Below, in pieces: positions 50,152-60,257 of a stretch of DNA of 64,000 nucleotides. The translations under genes were made by a program, and so were the position numbers. The DNA is taken from the NCBI GenBank assembly GCA_945906105.1, contig CAMDQO010000009.1, positions 1 to 64,000 on the forward strand, in the 5' to 3' direction. The notes below the pieces were generated by a model. It had not been told where the DNA came from. It searched no databases and saw nothing but the letters and a program-made list of their open reading frames with translations. This stretch comes from Novosphingobium sp. Chol11. Its GTDB lineage: Bacteria > Pseudomonadota > Alphaproteobacteria > Sphingomonadales > Sphingomonadaceae. Position 1 is the stretch's first letter, and every line of letters begins with the position of its first letter.

Positions 50152-51549
50152 ATGAATAATACCGTACGCTTTTCAGTGCTGGCATTGGCCTGTGCATCAG
50201 GTTGGGTACTTCCGGCTCAGGCGCAGAGTGCTGATTCGGCCGCCATCCAGCAGGAACTCGCAGCCATGCGCGCGCAGATGCAGGCGATGAACCAGCGGAT
50301 TGACACGCTCGAAGGCCAGCTCGTCAGTGCCAATGCCAAGGCTGAAGCAGCAACCGCGCGGGCGGATTCGGTGACAGCGGCCTTGGCGAAAGCCCCCGTG
50401 GCCAGTGTTACAGCCAAGCCTGCCACTGAAATCACCTGGGATGGGGCGCCCAAAATTGCTACCAAGGATGGCTGGAGCTTCAAACCGCGCGGGCGCTTGC
50501 AGCTGGATGTCGGAACACTGACAACGCCAGCCACTCTGGTGAGCACGCAAAAGGGCATCGCCACCGAGTTCCGTCGGCTATACATTGGCTTTGATGGCAC
50601 GATCCCCGGCGGTTTCGGCTATCGCATCGAAGCTGACCTCGCGAACAGTTCAGTCCAGCTTACCGATGCCTACCTGACCTACAAGGCGAGCAAGGCGGTA
50701 ACAGTCACGCTTGGCCAGCAAAAGCCGTTCCAGAGCATGGAGGACATGACCTCTGATCTTTACACCAGCTTCATGGAGCGCGCCGCCTTCAACAGTGCCT
50801 TTGGCTATGAGCGCCGGGTTGGCCTGAGCGCGACCTATCTGGGCAAGAGCTTTCTGGTGCAGGGCGGGGTGTTTGCTGATGATGCCGCAGCGCTGAACAG
50901 CGATACCAACAACAGCTACAGCCTGGATGCGCGCGTGGTGTTCATGCCGAAACTGGGTGATGCTCAGTTGCATCTTGGCGGATCGATCCACACCCGCAAG
51001 TTCAACGATGTTTCGACCACGGCACGTTACTCTGTGCGGCCATTCGTTCATACCACCGATCTGCGCCTCGTTGATACCAAAGCCTTCAGCGCCACATCCG
51101 AGCGCAGCATTGGCCTTGAGGCCGCCTATATCAACGGGCGCTTCCACGCGACCGCCGAAAACCACTGGATGACGGCATCGCGCCCCGGCCTTGCCGACCC
51201 CACCTTCAACGGCGGCTTTGCCGAGCTTGGCTATCTGCTGACGGACGATGTCACCGCCTACAAGGCTGGTGGTTATGACCGCATCCGCCCCAAAACCCCG
51301 CTGGGCAAGGGAGGATTTGGTGCGGTGCAGATCAACGCGCGCTATGATTGGCTTGACCTCAATTCGGGTGCAATCATCGGCGGACAGCAGCAGATCGCTG
51401 GCATCTCGGCAGTGTGGATTCCGACCGACTATGTCCGCTTCATCGCCAACTACGGCCATATCTGGCTCAGCGATGCGGCGGTGGCGGCGGGAACTTCGCG
51501 CAAGTATCAGGCCGATTCAGCAGGTGTGCGCGCGCAATTTGATTTCTGA
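50152..51549 (+). CDS. Phosphate-selective porin O/P (OprP/OprO) family outer-membrane protein
   Basis: The 465-aa precursor has a signal (VLALACASGWVLPAQAQ) and an N-terminal coiled coil (IQQELAAMRAQMQAMNQRID), which in this family helps trimerise. Then come many amphipathic strands, with FKPRGRLQLDVG, FRRLYIGFDGTIPGGFGYRIE and GQQKPFQSMEDMTSD as family blocks. It ends in F, as outer-membrane barrels do. GGGAG precedes ATG 50152; the frame upstream to 49993 is not used. A PHO-like box precedes it. Confidence 0.9.
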   Translation: MNNTVRFSVLALACASGWVLPAQAQSADSAAIQQELAAMRAQMQAMNQRIDTLEGQLVSANAKAEAATARADSVTAALAKAPVASVTAKPATEITWDGAPKIATKDGWSFKPRGRLQLDVGTLTTPATLVSTQKGIATEFRRLYIGFDGTIPGGFGYRIEADLANSSVQLTDAYLTYKASKAVTVTLGQQKPFQSMEDMTSDLYTSFMERAAFNSAFGYERRVGLSATYLGKSFLVQGGVFADDAAALNSDTNNSYSLDARVVFMPKLGDAQLHLGGSIHTRKFNDVSTTARYSVRPFVHTTDLRLVDTKAFSATSERSIGLEAAYINGRFHATAENHWMTASRPGLADPTFNGGFAELGYLLTDDVTAYKAGGYDRIRPKTPLGKGGFGAVQINARYDWLDLNSGAIIGGQQQIAGISAVWIPTDYVRFIANYGHIWLSDAAVAAGTSRKYQADSAGVRAQFDF

Positions 51550-51655
51550 TCCAGCGATGCTCGTCTTCTGGTGCGGCATAAGGCAATCCGGATAATCACC
51601 GCCAGATGCAGCGCCGTTGTGGAATCGGCAAGCATTTGGTGGCAAAGGCTTGTCC

Positions 51656-53023
51656 ATGACCGCCGTTAACCAAACCCGGCCACTGGCCGCCGTCATCCTC
51701 GCCGCTGGCAAGGGCACCCGCATGAAGAGCGATCTTCACAAGGTGCTGCATCCGATTGCGGGCCGTCCGATGCTTGAGCACTTGCTGGCAAGCGTGGCGC
51801 AGCTCTTGCCAGAGCGGCAGGTTGTCGTCGTTGGCAGCGGGCGTGATCAGCTTGAGGCGTGTCTTGGCAACCGTGCTGCAATTGCCGTGCAAGACCCGCA
51901 ACACGGCACTGCTCACGCGGTGCAACAGGCTGAGGCGGCTTTGGCCGGTTTCGCGGGCGACGTGCTGATTCTCTATGGCGATGTGCCTTTCGTCAGCGCC
52001 GCCACAATGCGCGCGATGATCGAGCGGTTGAACGGAGCCGATGCTCCTGCCGCCGTCGTGCTGGGCTTTCAGCCAGCCGATGCGCTGCACTATGGCCGGA
52101 TCATCACACAGGGCGATGCCATCGTGAAGATGATCGAATACAAGGACGCCAGCGCCGATGAGCGCGCCTGCACCTTGTGCAATTCAGGCCTGATGGCGGT
52201 GCGTGGGTCAGATCTGTTCGCGCTGCTCGCCCGCGTCACCAACGACAATGCCCAGGCCGAATATTACCTGCCCGATGTGGTGAATATCGCGCGTGACGAT
52301 GGCCGCGCCTGTGTCGTGGTGACTGCTGATCCTGATGAAGTGGCCGGCATCAACAGCCGCTCCGAATTGGCTGAGGCGGAAGCGCGCTGGCAGCAGCGCC
52401 GCCGTGCCTCTGCCATGGCCGAAGGTGCCAGCCTGATCGCGCCCGAAACGGTGTGGTTCAGTTGGGACACCGTGCTGGGCCGCGATGTTTCCATCGAGCC
52501 TAACGTCTTTTTCGGCTGCGGTGTGACCGTGGCAGACAACGTCACCATCCGCGCATTTTGCCATCTCGAAGGCGCAAGCCTGGCCAATGGTGCAGAAATC
52601 GGCCCTTACGCGCGCCTGCGCCCCGGCGCGGTGCTGGGCGAAAAGGTCAAGATCGGCAATTTCGTCGAGATCAAGAAGGCAGTGTTCGGCAAGGGTGCCA
52701 AGGCCAACCACCTCTCCTACATCGGGGATGCCGAGGTCGGGGCAGGGGCCAACATCGGCGCGGGCACCATCACCTGCAATTATGACGGCTATTTCAAGCA
52801 CAAGACCGTAATCGGCGAACGCGCCTTCATCGGCTCGAACTCCGCCCTGATCGCTCCGGTTAAAATCGGAGCAGATGCCATCGTCGCCGCAGGCAGCGCA
52901 GTCAGCCGCGATGTCGCTGAGGGCGAGCTGCGGATGGTGCGGGCCGAGCAACTGGTCAAGCCAGGCTGGGCTGACCGGTTCCATGATGCGATGAAGAAGC
53001 GCAAGGCGGAGAAGAAGGGGTAG
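51656..53023 (+). CDS. glmU: Bifunctional UDP-GlcNAc pyrophosphorylase / glucosamine-1-phosphate acetyltransferase
   Basis: The 455-aa enzyme has the N-terminal uridyltransferase signature LAAGKGTRMKS, then QHGTAHAV, LYGDVPFVS and the C-terminal left-handed beta helix with ANHLSYIGDAEVG and NYDGYFKHKT, the acetyltransferase site. It makes UDP-GlcNAc for peptidoglycan and LPS. Full length. glmS follows at 54499, with three genes between them. Confidence 0.96.
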   Translation: MTAVNQTRPLAAVILAAGKGTRMKSDLHKVLHPIAGRPMLEHLLASVAQLLPERQVVVVGSGRDQLEACLGNRAAIAVQDPQHGTAHAVQQAEAALAGFAGDVLILYGDVPFVSAATMRAMIERLNGADAPAAVVLGFQPADALHYGRIITQGDAIVKMIEYKDASADERACTLCNSGLMAVRGSDLFALLARVTNDNAQAEYYLPDVVNIARDDGRACVVVTADPDEVAGINSRSELAEAEARWQQRRRASAMAEGASLIAPETVWFSWDTVLGRDVSIEPNVFFGCGVTVADNVTIRAFCHLEGASLANGAEIGPYARLRPGAVLGEKVKIGNFVEIKKAVFGKGAKANHLSYIGDAEVGAGANIGAGTITCNYDGYFKHKTVIGERAFIGSNSALIAPVKIGADAIVAAGSAVSRDVAEGELRMVRAEQLVKPGWADRFHDAMKKRKAEKKG

Positions 53024-53027
53024 TCGT

Positions 53028-53699
53028 GTGAATTCCTTAGTTCTGCTCAAACTGGTCCCGTGCCTCGTTCTTATCGGCCTTGTCCCGGTTTCGGCACAGG
53101 CGCAGGAAAGCGATTGCGAACTTCATGTCTGGCCAACCACTCAGTTCGGTGCGGTGTTTCATGGTGCGAATGTAAGCATAGGAACCTATGGTCCGTTCGT
53201 TAGCAGCTTGATGCTCACACCAATGCAGGATGTCGCACGAAGGCTGGGCGAATCTATTGATCCCACTGCGCAGACAGACGCAATTACCGCACTCGATCTG
53301 GGATCAAGCAATCGGTTTCAGGGCTATCGTCTGGTGCTTCACGAGGCTCCGGTTACGCCGAAATACGGCAATTGGATAGCAAAGGATGTGGGAGAAGGTG
53401 CCCGTGATAGTACTTCGAAGTCGTCGTGCTATGCCGAACTTCACATAGTTTTCATCACGCTGTTTCGAACCGCACTCAGTAAAATGATTCAGACGGGTTT
53501 TCTGTTTCGCGAATTCGGTTCATCGCAATCAATGACTTTCAAGGCGGTTGATGCCGGCAGCACAGGAGCGCCGGCTTTTGAAACCAATGGTGAAGAAAAG
53601 TCCACAGAGGCAAAAGCCAGCGTTCGCGCAGCCCTTCAGGAGAACCTGAGGATTTTCCTTCGAAAAAAGAAAATGCGCCCCGGGACCACGCGTTCTTGA
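53028..53699 (+). CDS. Secreted protein of unknown function
   Basis: GTG 53028, 4 nt after glmU, gives 223 aa with a signal peptide (LVLLKLVPCLVLIGLVPVSAQA). The mature part has two cysteines (SDCELHVWP and SSCYAELH), a GYRLVLHEAPVTP block and a basic C-terminus (LRIFLRKKKMRP). I do not recognise a family. The codon choice appears less GC-rich than the neighbours, so it may have come in recently, together with the toxin-antitoxin pair downstream. Confidence 0.65.
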   Translation: MNSLVLLKLVPCLVLIGLVPVSAQAQESDCELHVWPTTQFGAVFHGANVSIGTYGPFVSSLMLTPMQDVARRLGESIDPTAQTDAITALDLGSSNRFQGYRLVLHEAPVTPKYGNWIAKDVGEGARDSTSKSSCYAELHIVFITLFRTALSKMIQTGFLFREFGSSQSMTFKAVDAGSTGAPAFETNGEEKSTEAKASVRAALQENLRIFLRKKKMRPGTTRS

Positions 53700-53726
53700 C
53701 ATGATATCATGATGTGATATCACTAT
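53696..53726 (+). promoter_or_regulatory. Autoregulated promoter of the RHH-PIN toxin-antitoxin operon
   Basis: TTGACA at 53696-53701 is a perfect -35. Two copies of the palindrome TGATATCA (53702-53709 and 53715-53722, 13 bp apart) fill the spacer and reach the weak -10 region (TATCAC/CACTAT). The antitoxin ATG is at 53731, so the leader is very short. Paired half-sites are usual for ribbon-helix-helix repressors. Confidence 0.65.
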
Positions 53727-53730
53727 CGCC

Positions 53731-54105
53731 ATGACCCGCATCCTCGCTGATCTTCCTGAAGACGATATCAAGTGGCTTGATGCCCGCGCAGCGGAGCAGG
53801 GCAAATCGCGCGCTTCGGTGCTGCGTGAGGCGGTGTCAGTCTATAAGGGGCAATCCGCTACGACTGACAAGGAATGGCTGGAGATCGGCTTTGGTGCCTG
53901 GAAGGATCGGACCGACATCGGTGATTCGGTTGTGTGGCAGCGTCGCGAACGCGCTGCATCGACCCGATACTGGGATGATGACTATGAAGAGGTAAAGGCC
54001 GAATTCCCTGACCTGTTTGATGAGGAAGACGATCGCCAGCGTCGGATTTATCTCGACATGGTGGCCGGCAAATACCCCAAACCAAAGCGTCCTGGCACCA
54101 AGTGA
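53731..54105 (+). CDS. Ribbon-helix-helix antitoxin-type protein
   Basis: The 124-aa product starts with a ribbon-helix-helix: ILADLPEDDIKWLDARAAEQ, then SRASVLREAV. The C-terminal part is acidic (DDDYEEVKAEFPDLFDEEDD), as expected for neutralising a toxin, but longer than in most such antitoxins. Its stop overlaps the GTG of the PIN toxin by 4 nt. It probably represses its own promoter through the TGATATCA sites. Confidence 0.83.
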   Translation: MTRILADLPEDDIKWLDARAAEQGKSRASVLREAVSVYKGQSATTDKEWLEIGFGAWKDRTDIGDSVVWQRRERAASTRYWDDDYEEVKAEFPDLFDEEDDRQRRIYLDMVAGKYPKPKRPGTK

Positions 54106-54482
54106 GCGGCTTTACTTTCGACTCGAACATCGTGATCGATGCGCTCGCAGGCTTCGGTCCGGCGCGCGACGAGATTGATCGCGCAACTGATTTTGGCTCG
54201 CGCGCCTGGATTAGCCGTGTGGTCTGGATCGAAGTTATGTCGAAGGGCGATGGTGACGGCCTCAAGCGTGCTGAAACGCTTCTCTCAGGTTTCGGAATTG
54301 ATGAAATCGATGCTGAAATCGGAAGAAGGGCAGCGGCACTTCGCCGCGAGCGGTCCCGGCTCAAAGCTATGGACGCCATCATCCTTGCTACTGCCCAGAC
54401 CCGCGGCCGCGTTCTAATTACCCGCAACACTAAAGACTTCCCGGCCGAACTCCCGGGTATCCGTGTCCCTTATGTCATTTGA
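54102..54482 (+). CDS. PIN-domain toxin (VapC-like ribonuclease)
   Basis: The 126-aa protein has the acidic residues of a PIN nuclease: D7 in FTFDSNIVID, E in VVWIEVMSK, D in LKAMDAIILATAQ and the TRNTKDF block at the end. VapC toxins cut tRNA or rRNA. Active-site residues appear intact. The GTG start overlaps the antitoxin gene. The pair is lodged between glmU and glmS. Confidence 0.87.
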   Translation: MSGFTFDSNIVIDALAGFGPARDEIDRATDFGSRAWISRVVWIEVMSKGDGDGLKRAETLLSGFGIDEIDAEIGRRAAALRRERSRLKAMDAIILATAQTRGRVLITRNTKDFPAELPGIRVPYVI

Positions 54483-54498
54483 AGAAAGCTGAATCCCC

Positions 54499-56322
54499 AT
54501 GTGCGGCATCATCGGCATCGTCAGCAAGCAGGAAGTGGCGGATCGTCTGGTTGATGGTCTGCGCCGCATGGAATATCGCGGTTATGATTCTGCCGGGGTC
54601 TGCACCGCGCATAACGGCCAGCTGATCCGCCGCCGGGCTCCGGGCAAGCTGGCTGGTCTCGTTGCCGAACTGGCGCGCGATCCGGCGCAGGGGACGACTG
54701 GCATCGCCCATACCCGCTGGGCGACACACGGCGCGCCAACGGCGGCCAATGCTCACCCCCATGCCACCGAGCAACTGGCGCTGGTCCACAACGGCATTAT
54801 CGAGAACTTCCGCACCCTGCGGGAAGCGCTGACCGCGCGTGGCCGCAAGTTTGAGAGCGATACCGACACCGAAGTCGTCGCGCACTTGCTGTCCGAACAG
54901 GTAGAGTCCGGGGCCAGCCCGCAGCAGGCCGTGCAGGCGGTGCTGCCACAGCTGCGCGGAGCCTTTGCGCTTGCCATCGTGTTTCGTTCGCACCCGGATA
55001 TGCTGATCGGTGCGCGGCTCGGCTCGCCCTTGGTGGTTGGCTATGGCGAGGGGGAGATGTTCCTCGGTTCCGATGCGCTGGCATTGGCGCCGCTGACGCA
55101 GCAGATATCCTACCTCGATGAAGGCGATTGGGTGATCATCACCCGCGACGGTGCAGAGATTTTTGACAAGGATAACAATCCAGTAACGCGCGAGATCACC
55201 ACCTCGGGTGCGTCGGCTGCGGCAATCGAGAAAGGCAATTATCGCCACTTCATGCAGAAGGAAATCTTCGAGCAGCCGACCGTGGTTGCCCAGACGCTGA
55301 GCTCCTATCTGCGCCAGGTCGATCAGAGTGTGGCGCTACCGCAGTTCGATTTTGATCTGTCGACGATCAACCGCGTCACCATCGTCGCCTGCGGGACGAG
55401 TTTCTACGCGGGCATGGTGGCGAAATACTGGTTCGAGCAATTCGCGCGGCTGCCCGTCGATATCGATGTCGCCAGCGAGTTCCGATACCGCGATCCGGTG
55501 CTGGAGGCGGGCGGGCTGTCGCTGTTCATCTCGCAAAGCGGCGAGACTGCAGACACTCTGGCAGCTCTTCGCCATTGCAAGGCAGCGGGGCAAACTATCG
55601 CGGTGGTGGTCAATGTGCCCACCAGCTCAATGGCGCGAGAGGCGGACCTGTTGCTGCCGACTCACGCTGGCCCCGAAATCGGTGTTGCTTCAACCAAGGC
55701 TTTTACTTGTCAGCTGGCCGTGCTGGCTGCTCTCGCTGCCCATTTGGCGGTCAAGCGCGGCCGGATGGACCGGGCGGAGGAGTGCGAGGTTGTGGAGCAA
55801 CTGCTTGAAGTGCCCGCCATGCTCAACGCCGCACTTAGCCATGATGACGAGATTGCCGCCATGGCGCACCTCATCGCACCGGCGCGCGATGTGCTTTATC
55901 TCGGGCGCGGGCAAGACTATCCGCTGGCCCTGGAAGGTGCGCTAAAACTCAAGGAAATCAGCTACATTCATGCCGAAGGTTATGCAGCAGGTGAAATGAA
56001 ACACGGCCCGATAGCCTTGATCGACGAGGCAGTGCCGGTGATCGTCCTCGCACCATCAGGCCCGCTGTTCGAAAAGACCGTCAGCAATATGCAGGAAGTG
56101 CGCGCGCGCGGCGGCAAGATCGTGCTGATCTCTGACCGTGAAGGGCTGGACGAGGCGGGCGAGGGCTGCCTTGCGACCATCGAAATGCCCAAGGTTCACC
56201 CACTGATCGCGCCGCTAGTCTATGCCGTTCCGGTGCAATTGCTCGCCTACCATGTCGCCTGCGCCAAGGGCACAGACGTCGATCAGCCGCGCAATCTGGC
56301 GAAATCGGTGACAGTGGAATGA
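54499..56322 (+). CDS. glmS: Glutamine--fructose-6-phosphate aminotransferase (isomerizing)
   Basis: The 607-aa enzyme starts MCGIIGIVS with the catalytic Cys2 of the glutaminase domain, followed by YRGYDSAG, TRWATHGAPT and two SIS domains (ACGTSFYAGM; SQSGETADT; GRGQDYPLALEGALKLKEISYIHAE in pieces), ending PRNLAKSVTVE. It makes glucosamine-6-phosphate. No glmS ribozyme-like leader is seen. Its stop overlaps the GFA gene by 4 nt. Confidence 0.96.
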   Translation: MCGIIGIVSKQEVADRLVDGLRRMEYRGYDSAGVCTAHNGQLIRRRAPGKLAGLVAELARDPAQGTTGIAHTRWATHGAPTAANAHPHATEQLALVHNGIIENFRTLREALTARGRKFESDTDTEVVAHLLSEQVESGASPQQAVQAVLPQLRGAFALAIVFRSHPDMLIGARLGSPLVVGYGEGEMFLGSDALALAPLTQQISYLDEGDWVIITRDGAEIFDKDNNPVTREITTSGASAAAIEKGNYRHFMQKEIFEQPTVVAQTLSSYLRQVDQSVALPQFDFDLSTINRVTIVACGTSFYAGMVAKYWFEQFARLPVDIDVASEFRYRDPVLEAGGLSLFISQSGETADTLAALRHCKAAGQTIAVVVNVPTSSMAREADLLLPTHAGPEIGVASTKAFTCQLAVLAALAAHLAVKRGRMDRAEECEVVEQLLEVPAMLNAALSHDDEIAAMAHLIAPARDVLYLGRGQDYPLALEGALKLKEISYIHAEGYAAGEMKHGPIALIDEAVPVIVLAPSGPLFEKTVSNMQEVRARGGKIVLISDREGLDEAGEGCLATIEMPKVHPLIAPLVYAVPVQLLAYHVACAKGTDVDQPRNLAKSVTVE

Positions 56323-56687
56323 TCGCAAAGGGCGGCTGTCACTGCGGCGCCGTCCGCTTCGCTATCGAGGTGGCGACCAGTGTTGAACTGCTCGACTGCA
56401 ATTGTTCCATATGCGCGCGCACCGGCTATTTGCATCTCAATATCCCGCACGCACAGTTCAAACTGCTGCAAGGACAGAATAATCTGAACTCCTATCGCTT
56501 TGGCACTGGCGCTGCCGAACACCTGTTCTGCCGGATTTGCGGGATCAAAAGCTTTTACCAGCCGCGCTCGCATCCCGATTGCTGGAGCGTTAACTTCACC
56601 TGCCTGGATAAGGGGCATGGAATTGAAGCTGTTACCCAAGGATTCGACGGGCAAAACTGGGAAATGGCCTGCGGTAATCTGCGATAA
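56319..56687 (+). CDS. GFA/CENP-V family zinc protein
   Basis: The 122-aa protein has GGCHCGAVRF, CNCSICARTGYLHL and FCRICGIKSFY, the cysteine sets that bind two zinc ions in the GFA (glutathione-dependent formaldehyde-activating enzyme) family. Whether it acts on S-hydroxymethylglutathione is doubtful for most members. ATG overlaps the glmS stop (ATGA), so it is on the same mRNA. Confidence 0.88.
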   Translation: MIAKGGCHCGAVRFAIEVATSVELLDCNCSICARTGYLHLNIPHAQFKLLQGQNNLNSYRFGTGAAEHLFCRICGIKSFYQPRSHPDCWSVNFTCLDKGHGIEAVTQGFDGQNWEMACGNLR

Positions 56688-56787
56688 ATCCCATCGCCTG
56701 TTCAGCGCGCGAAATTTCTTTGAATTCGGGCAGATCAAATCGCCCAGATTTACGTGGTGCTAACGAGTTTGCGGCTATCTCAGCATT

Positions 56788-59151
56788 GTGAAGCCGAATA
56801 CACCTGATCTTACGTTGCTACCCGGGCACCTGCCGGGCATGGCCATCCTCGGATTATCACATCCGATCGAGGGTGATTGGCATCGGCTGAGGGGCATCCA
56901 ATATGCCAATCTGGCCCGCACTTCTTTGCCACGGCTGGCTGCGCATATCATCGCAGCTCTGGCTGGAGCGCAGATATGTTATGGCTTTGTCAGTGGTTTA
57001 GTGCTGATTACATGGCTTGGTGTTCTGGGCTTAGCCTTGTTCGTCTCTATTCGCCTTGATCTTGGCTTGCACGATACGGATCGCCGCCAGATTACGCGTG
57101 AGGAGATGAATTCCCAGGCTTTGGCAACTGTTGCACTGGCTGCAGTCTGGGCGGTTCCGGCCACCGTGCTTTTGCGTGACGGACAGATGCAGCCGGTGCT
57201 GCAGTTCTGGTCGGTGATGGCCATGCTGATGACTGCGACCTTGGTCGTGGGATCGTCTGTGCCGCTGGCAACCATGCTGTTCAGCGGTGTGATATGCGGC
57301 TTCGCCATGCTGCAATTCGTCCTTTCCGGGCAATATGAGATGGTGGCTGTTGCTGCTGCCTTCTTTGGTTTCATCATTTTTGGTGCGATTCAGGGCGCGA
57401 GAACATATCTGACTTCTCGTGTCGCTGAAGCAGCCATGCTGGAAAAGGGCGAGGTCGTCTCGCTGCTGCTGCGCGAATTCGAAGAAGGCGGGGCGGACTG
57501 GCTGTGGCAAATCGATACCGCGCGCCGGGTCCGTTCGATCTCGGCGCGATTTGCCTATGCTCTGGGGCTTGAGCCTGAGGCGATTGACGGCAAGCCATTC
57601 ATTGAACTGATCGCCGGGGAAGCTTGGGAAACCGGCCAGTTCCCGACAAGTCTGCACGATCTTGCCGAGCGTCTGAAGCGCCGGGAGAGTTTTTCCAACC
57701 TGCTCGTTCGCGTGACGATCAAGGGGCAGGATCGCTGGTGGGAGCTTTCGGGCACGCCCAGACTCGATGAGAGCGGCGTTTTTGACGGTTTTCGCGGCGT
57801 TGGTTCGGATGTTACCGAACAGCGTGAGAGCGCCGACAAGATCGCGCAGCTTGCCCGCTATGATACACTGACCGGCCTTCCCAACCGCCTGATGCTCAAC
57901 GAAACGATGGGCGAAGCCATGCGCGATGCTGAAAAATGGCGCAACAAATGCGCCTTCCTGATGATCGATCTGGATCGCTTCAAGGCGGTCAATGATACGC
58001 TCGGCCATATTGTCGGCGATCAACTGCTGGCGCGCGTATCTGCCCGGCTTCAGGGAATTGTCACCGCCAATGAATTCTGTGGCCGTCTGGGCGGTGATGA
58101 ATTTGCCATTGTCATCCGCGATGCCTCTGACCTCAACCGGGTAGAGCAGGTTGCACAGGCAGTGATCGAGCGTCTTTCGCGGCCCTATGAGGTTGATCAC
58201 CACACGCTATATGTTGGCGCTAGCATTGGATCGGCGATTGGCCCCCGTGATGGCTCAACGGTCGAGACGCTGATGCGCAATGCCGACCTTGCGCTGTATC
58301 GTGCCAAGGATGCTGGCGGAGGGACGCATTTCAATTATGAGCCGACCCTGCATGCCCACGCCGAAGAACGCCGGAAGCTGGAATTCTCACTGCGCCGAGC
58401 GCTCGAAAAGAACGAGCTGGAGCTCCATTATCAGCCGGTTGTCGATGCCGAATCAGAACAGATCGTCAGTTTTGAAGCATTGCTGCGCTGGAACAGCGAT
58501 GAGCATGGCTCGGTCAGTCCGGCCAAATTCATCCCGCTCGCCGAAGATACCCGCCTGATCGTGCCGATTGGTGAATGGGTGCTGCGTGAGGCTTGCCGCG
58601 AAGCGACAAACTGGCCTGCCCACGTCAAGGTCGCGGTAAATGTCTCTGGTGAGCAGCTGCTCGATCAGCACTTTGCCTCCACTGTGGTGGCGGCGCTGGC
58701 GACCAGTGGCTTGCCGGCAAGCAGGCTGGAAATCGAAGTAACCGAGAGCATCTTTCTACGCGATGCGACGACAGCGCGATCCACGCTTGAACAGATCATG
58801 GCGCTGGGTGCGGGTGTGGCGCTTGATGATTTCGGCACCGGCTATTCCTCGCTGGGGTACATCCGGAAACTGCGTTTCTCGACCATCAAGGTGGACCGCA
58901 GCTTTGTGCAAGGGGCGGCGACGGGCAATCCGGAGAGCTTGGCGATCATCCGCGCCGTTGTCGCCATGGCGCAGAGCCTCGACATGTCGACCACCGCAGA
59001 AGGTGTTGAGACCGAAGCCGAACTGAAAATCGTGCGTGAATTGGGGGCAACCAAGATCCAGGGCTTCTACTTCGGGCGGCCGATGATTACCTCTGAGGCC
59101 AGAAAATTGTTTTATCAGCCGGTGCTGAAACGCAGCGGTGAAGCGGCCTAA
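56788..59151 (+). CDS. Membrane-bound PAS-GGDEF-EAL cyclic-di-GMP enzyme
   Basis: The 787-aa protein (GTG start) has about six membrane segments in residues 50-215, a PAS-like domain around 235-340, a GGDEF domain with intact GGDEF near residue 435 and an EAL domain with EALLRW at about 563, [28 protein letters not shown] and AEGVETEAE. Both catalytic centres look intact, so it may make and break c-di-GMP. No RxxD inhibitory site precedes GGDEF. Signal unknown; 100 bp separate it from the GFA gene. Confidence 0.9.
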   Translation: MKPNTPDLTLLPGHLPGMAILGLSHPIEGDWHRLRGIQYANLARTSLPRLAAHIIAALAGAQICYGFVSGLVLITWLGVLGLALFVSIRLDLGLHDTDRRQITREEMNSQALATVALAAVWAVPATVLLRDGQMQPVLQFWSVMAMLMTATLVVGSSVPLATMLFSGVICGFAMLQFVLSGQYEMVAVAAAFFGFIIFGAIQGARTYLTSRVAEAAMLEKGEVVSLLLREFEEGGADWLWQIDTARRVRSISARFAYALGLEPEAIDGKPFIELIAGEAWETGQFPTSLHDLAERLKRRESFSNLLVRVTIKGQDRWWELSGTPRLDESGVFDGFRGVGSDVTEQRESADKIAQLARYDTLTGLPNRLMLNETMGEAMRDAEKWRNKCAFLMIDLDRFKAVNDTLGHIVGDQLLARVSARLQGIVTANEFCGRLGGDEFAIVIRDASDLNRVEQVAQAVIERLSRPYEVDHHTLYVGASIGSAIGPRDGSTVETLMRNADLALYRAKDAGGGTHFNYEPTLHAHAEERRKLEFSLRRALEKNELELHYQPVVDAESEQIVSFEALLRWNSDEHGSVSPAKFIPLAEDTRLIVPIGEWVLREACREATNWPAHVKVAVNVSGEQLLDQHFASTVVAALATSGLPASRLEIEVTESIFLRDATTARSTLEQIMALGAGVALDDFGTGYSSLGYIRKLRFSTIKVDRSFVQGAATGNPESLAIIRAVVAMAQSLDMSTTAEGVETEAELKIVRELGATKIQGFYFGRPMITSEARKLFYQPVLKRSGEAA

Positions 59152-59828
59152 GCCCCAACCAGTCCCTTAATCGCAGATTCGAACATGGCACGGCCATCTG
59201 TATTGCCATGGGCTGCCTCAATTACGCGCTCAGGGTGAGGCATCATCCCCAGCACATTGCCAGCCGCGTTAAGCAAACCGGCAATATTGCGCGCAGATCC
59301 GTTCACTTCCTCGGCATAACGGAAAGCAACGCGGCCTTCGCCCTCAAGCCGATCCAGCGTGACATTATCGGCGAAATAGTTGCCATCGTGGTGGGCAACG
59401 GGTATCTTGATGTGCTGGCCGGCGCTGTATCCTGCGGTAAAAAGCGACTGATTGTTTTCGACAGTCAGTGCAACCTCGCGGCAAACAAAGCGAATACCAG
59501 CATTACGCATGAGCGCACCCGGCAGAAGACCGGCTTCGGTCAGCACCTGAAAGCCGTTGCAAACGCCGAGCACAGGAACACCGCCTGCCGCCGCTTCGAT
59601 TACCGCCTGCATGATCGGGCTGCGCGCTGCCATGGCACCAGAGCGCAGATAATCCCCATAGGAAAAGCCACCAGGCAGGGCGATGAAATCAAGGTTCTCG
59701 GGCAGCGCGGCATCGCCATGCCAAACGCGGAATGGGGCATGGCCTGAAACTTTCTCCAGCGCATCGGCCATATCCCGATCACAATTCGATCCTGGAAAGG
59801 TTATCACGGCAGAGCGAAAGGCGCTCAT
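59148..59828 (-). CDS. purQ: Phosphoribosylformylglycinamidine synthase, glutaminase subunit
   Basis: The 226-aa protein has the class I amidotransferase nucleophile in [26 protein letters not shown] at the start, and the His/Glu pair in [11 protein letters not shown]. It supplies ammonia to PurL. ATG 59828 overlaps the purS stop (ATGA). The 3' end overlaps the convergent GGDEF-EAL gene by 4 nt. Confidence 0.95.
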   Translation of the reverse strand: MSAFRSAVITFPGSNCDRDMADALEKVSGHAPFRVWHGDAALPENLDFIALPGGFSYGDYLRSGAMAARSPIMQAVIEAAAGGVPVLGVCNGFQVLTEAGLLPGALMRNAGIRFVCREVALTVENNQSLFTAGYSAGQHIKIPVAHHDGNYFADNVTLDRLEGEGRVAFRYAEEVNGSARNIAGLLNAAGNVLGMMPHPERVIEAAHGNTDGRAMFESAIKGLVGA

Positions 59829-60061
59829 GCTTCCAGTCTTTCGATGCGGTAATTTTCGATCACCATGTTGGCGAGCAGCTTCTTGCACATCTCGTTCAGC
59901 GCTGCGTCGGTGATCGTTTCATCAACCTCAAGTTCGAACATGCGGCCGGCGCGAACATCCGTAACGCCGCCGAAGCCCATACCTTCCAGTGAATGCTGGA
60001 TCGCCCGTCCCTGTGGATCGAGGACTCCGTTTTTGAGGCTGACGGAAACGCGGACTTTCAT
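59825..60061 (-). CDS. purS: Phosphoribosylformylglycinamidine synthase subunit PurS
   Basis: The 78-aa protein [20 protein letters not shown]... fits PurS exactly (blocks [18 protein letters not shown]-like [17 protein letters not shown] and the C-terminal [10 protein letters not shown]). PurS bridges PurL and PurQ in the FGAR amidotransferase complex. ATG 60061 is the family start; the open frame extending to 60349 is not coding. purL is not in the window. Confidence 0.93.
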   Translation of the reverse strand: MKVRVSVSLKNGVLDPQGRAIQHSLEGMGFGGVTDVRAGRMFELEVDETITDAALNEMCKKLLANMVIENYRIERLEA

Positions 60062-60257
60062 CGCGGGGCCTTTCGCTGGGCGGATATTGCCGCCGCCTAT
60101 GCCGCCAAGCGGGGCGCGGGGCAAGGATTCGCGAAGCTTCATCCACATCGGGCCACTTCCTTTTGCACGCGATTTGTCGGAGACGCCTATGCAGTGCTTG
60201 ACTGAAGTCTTCAGGTCCGGTTCGATTGAGACAAATTCTATTACGGAGAGAGTGACC

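Noticed and set aside
53700-54500. glmS ribozyme or riboswitch before glmS
   Set aside because: The 16 nt between the PIN gene and glmS leave no room, and such ribozymes belong to Gram-positive bacteria.
57031-58203. Long minus-strand frame opposite the GGDEF-EAL gene
   Set aside because: Translation shows no domain; the plus-strand frame has intact GGDEF and EAL motifs.
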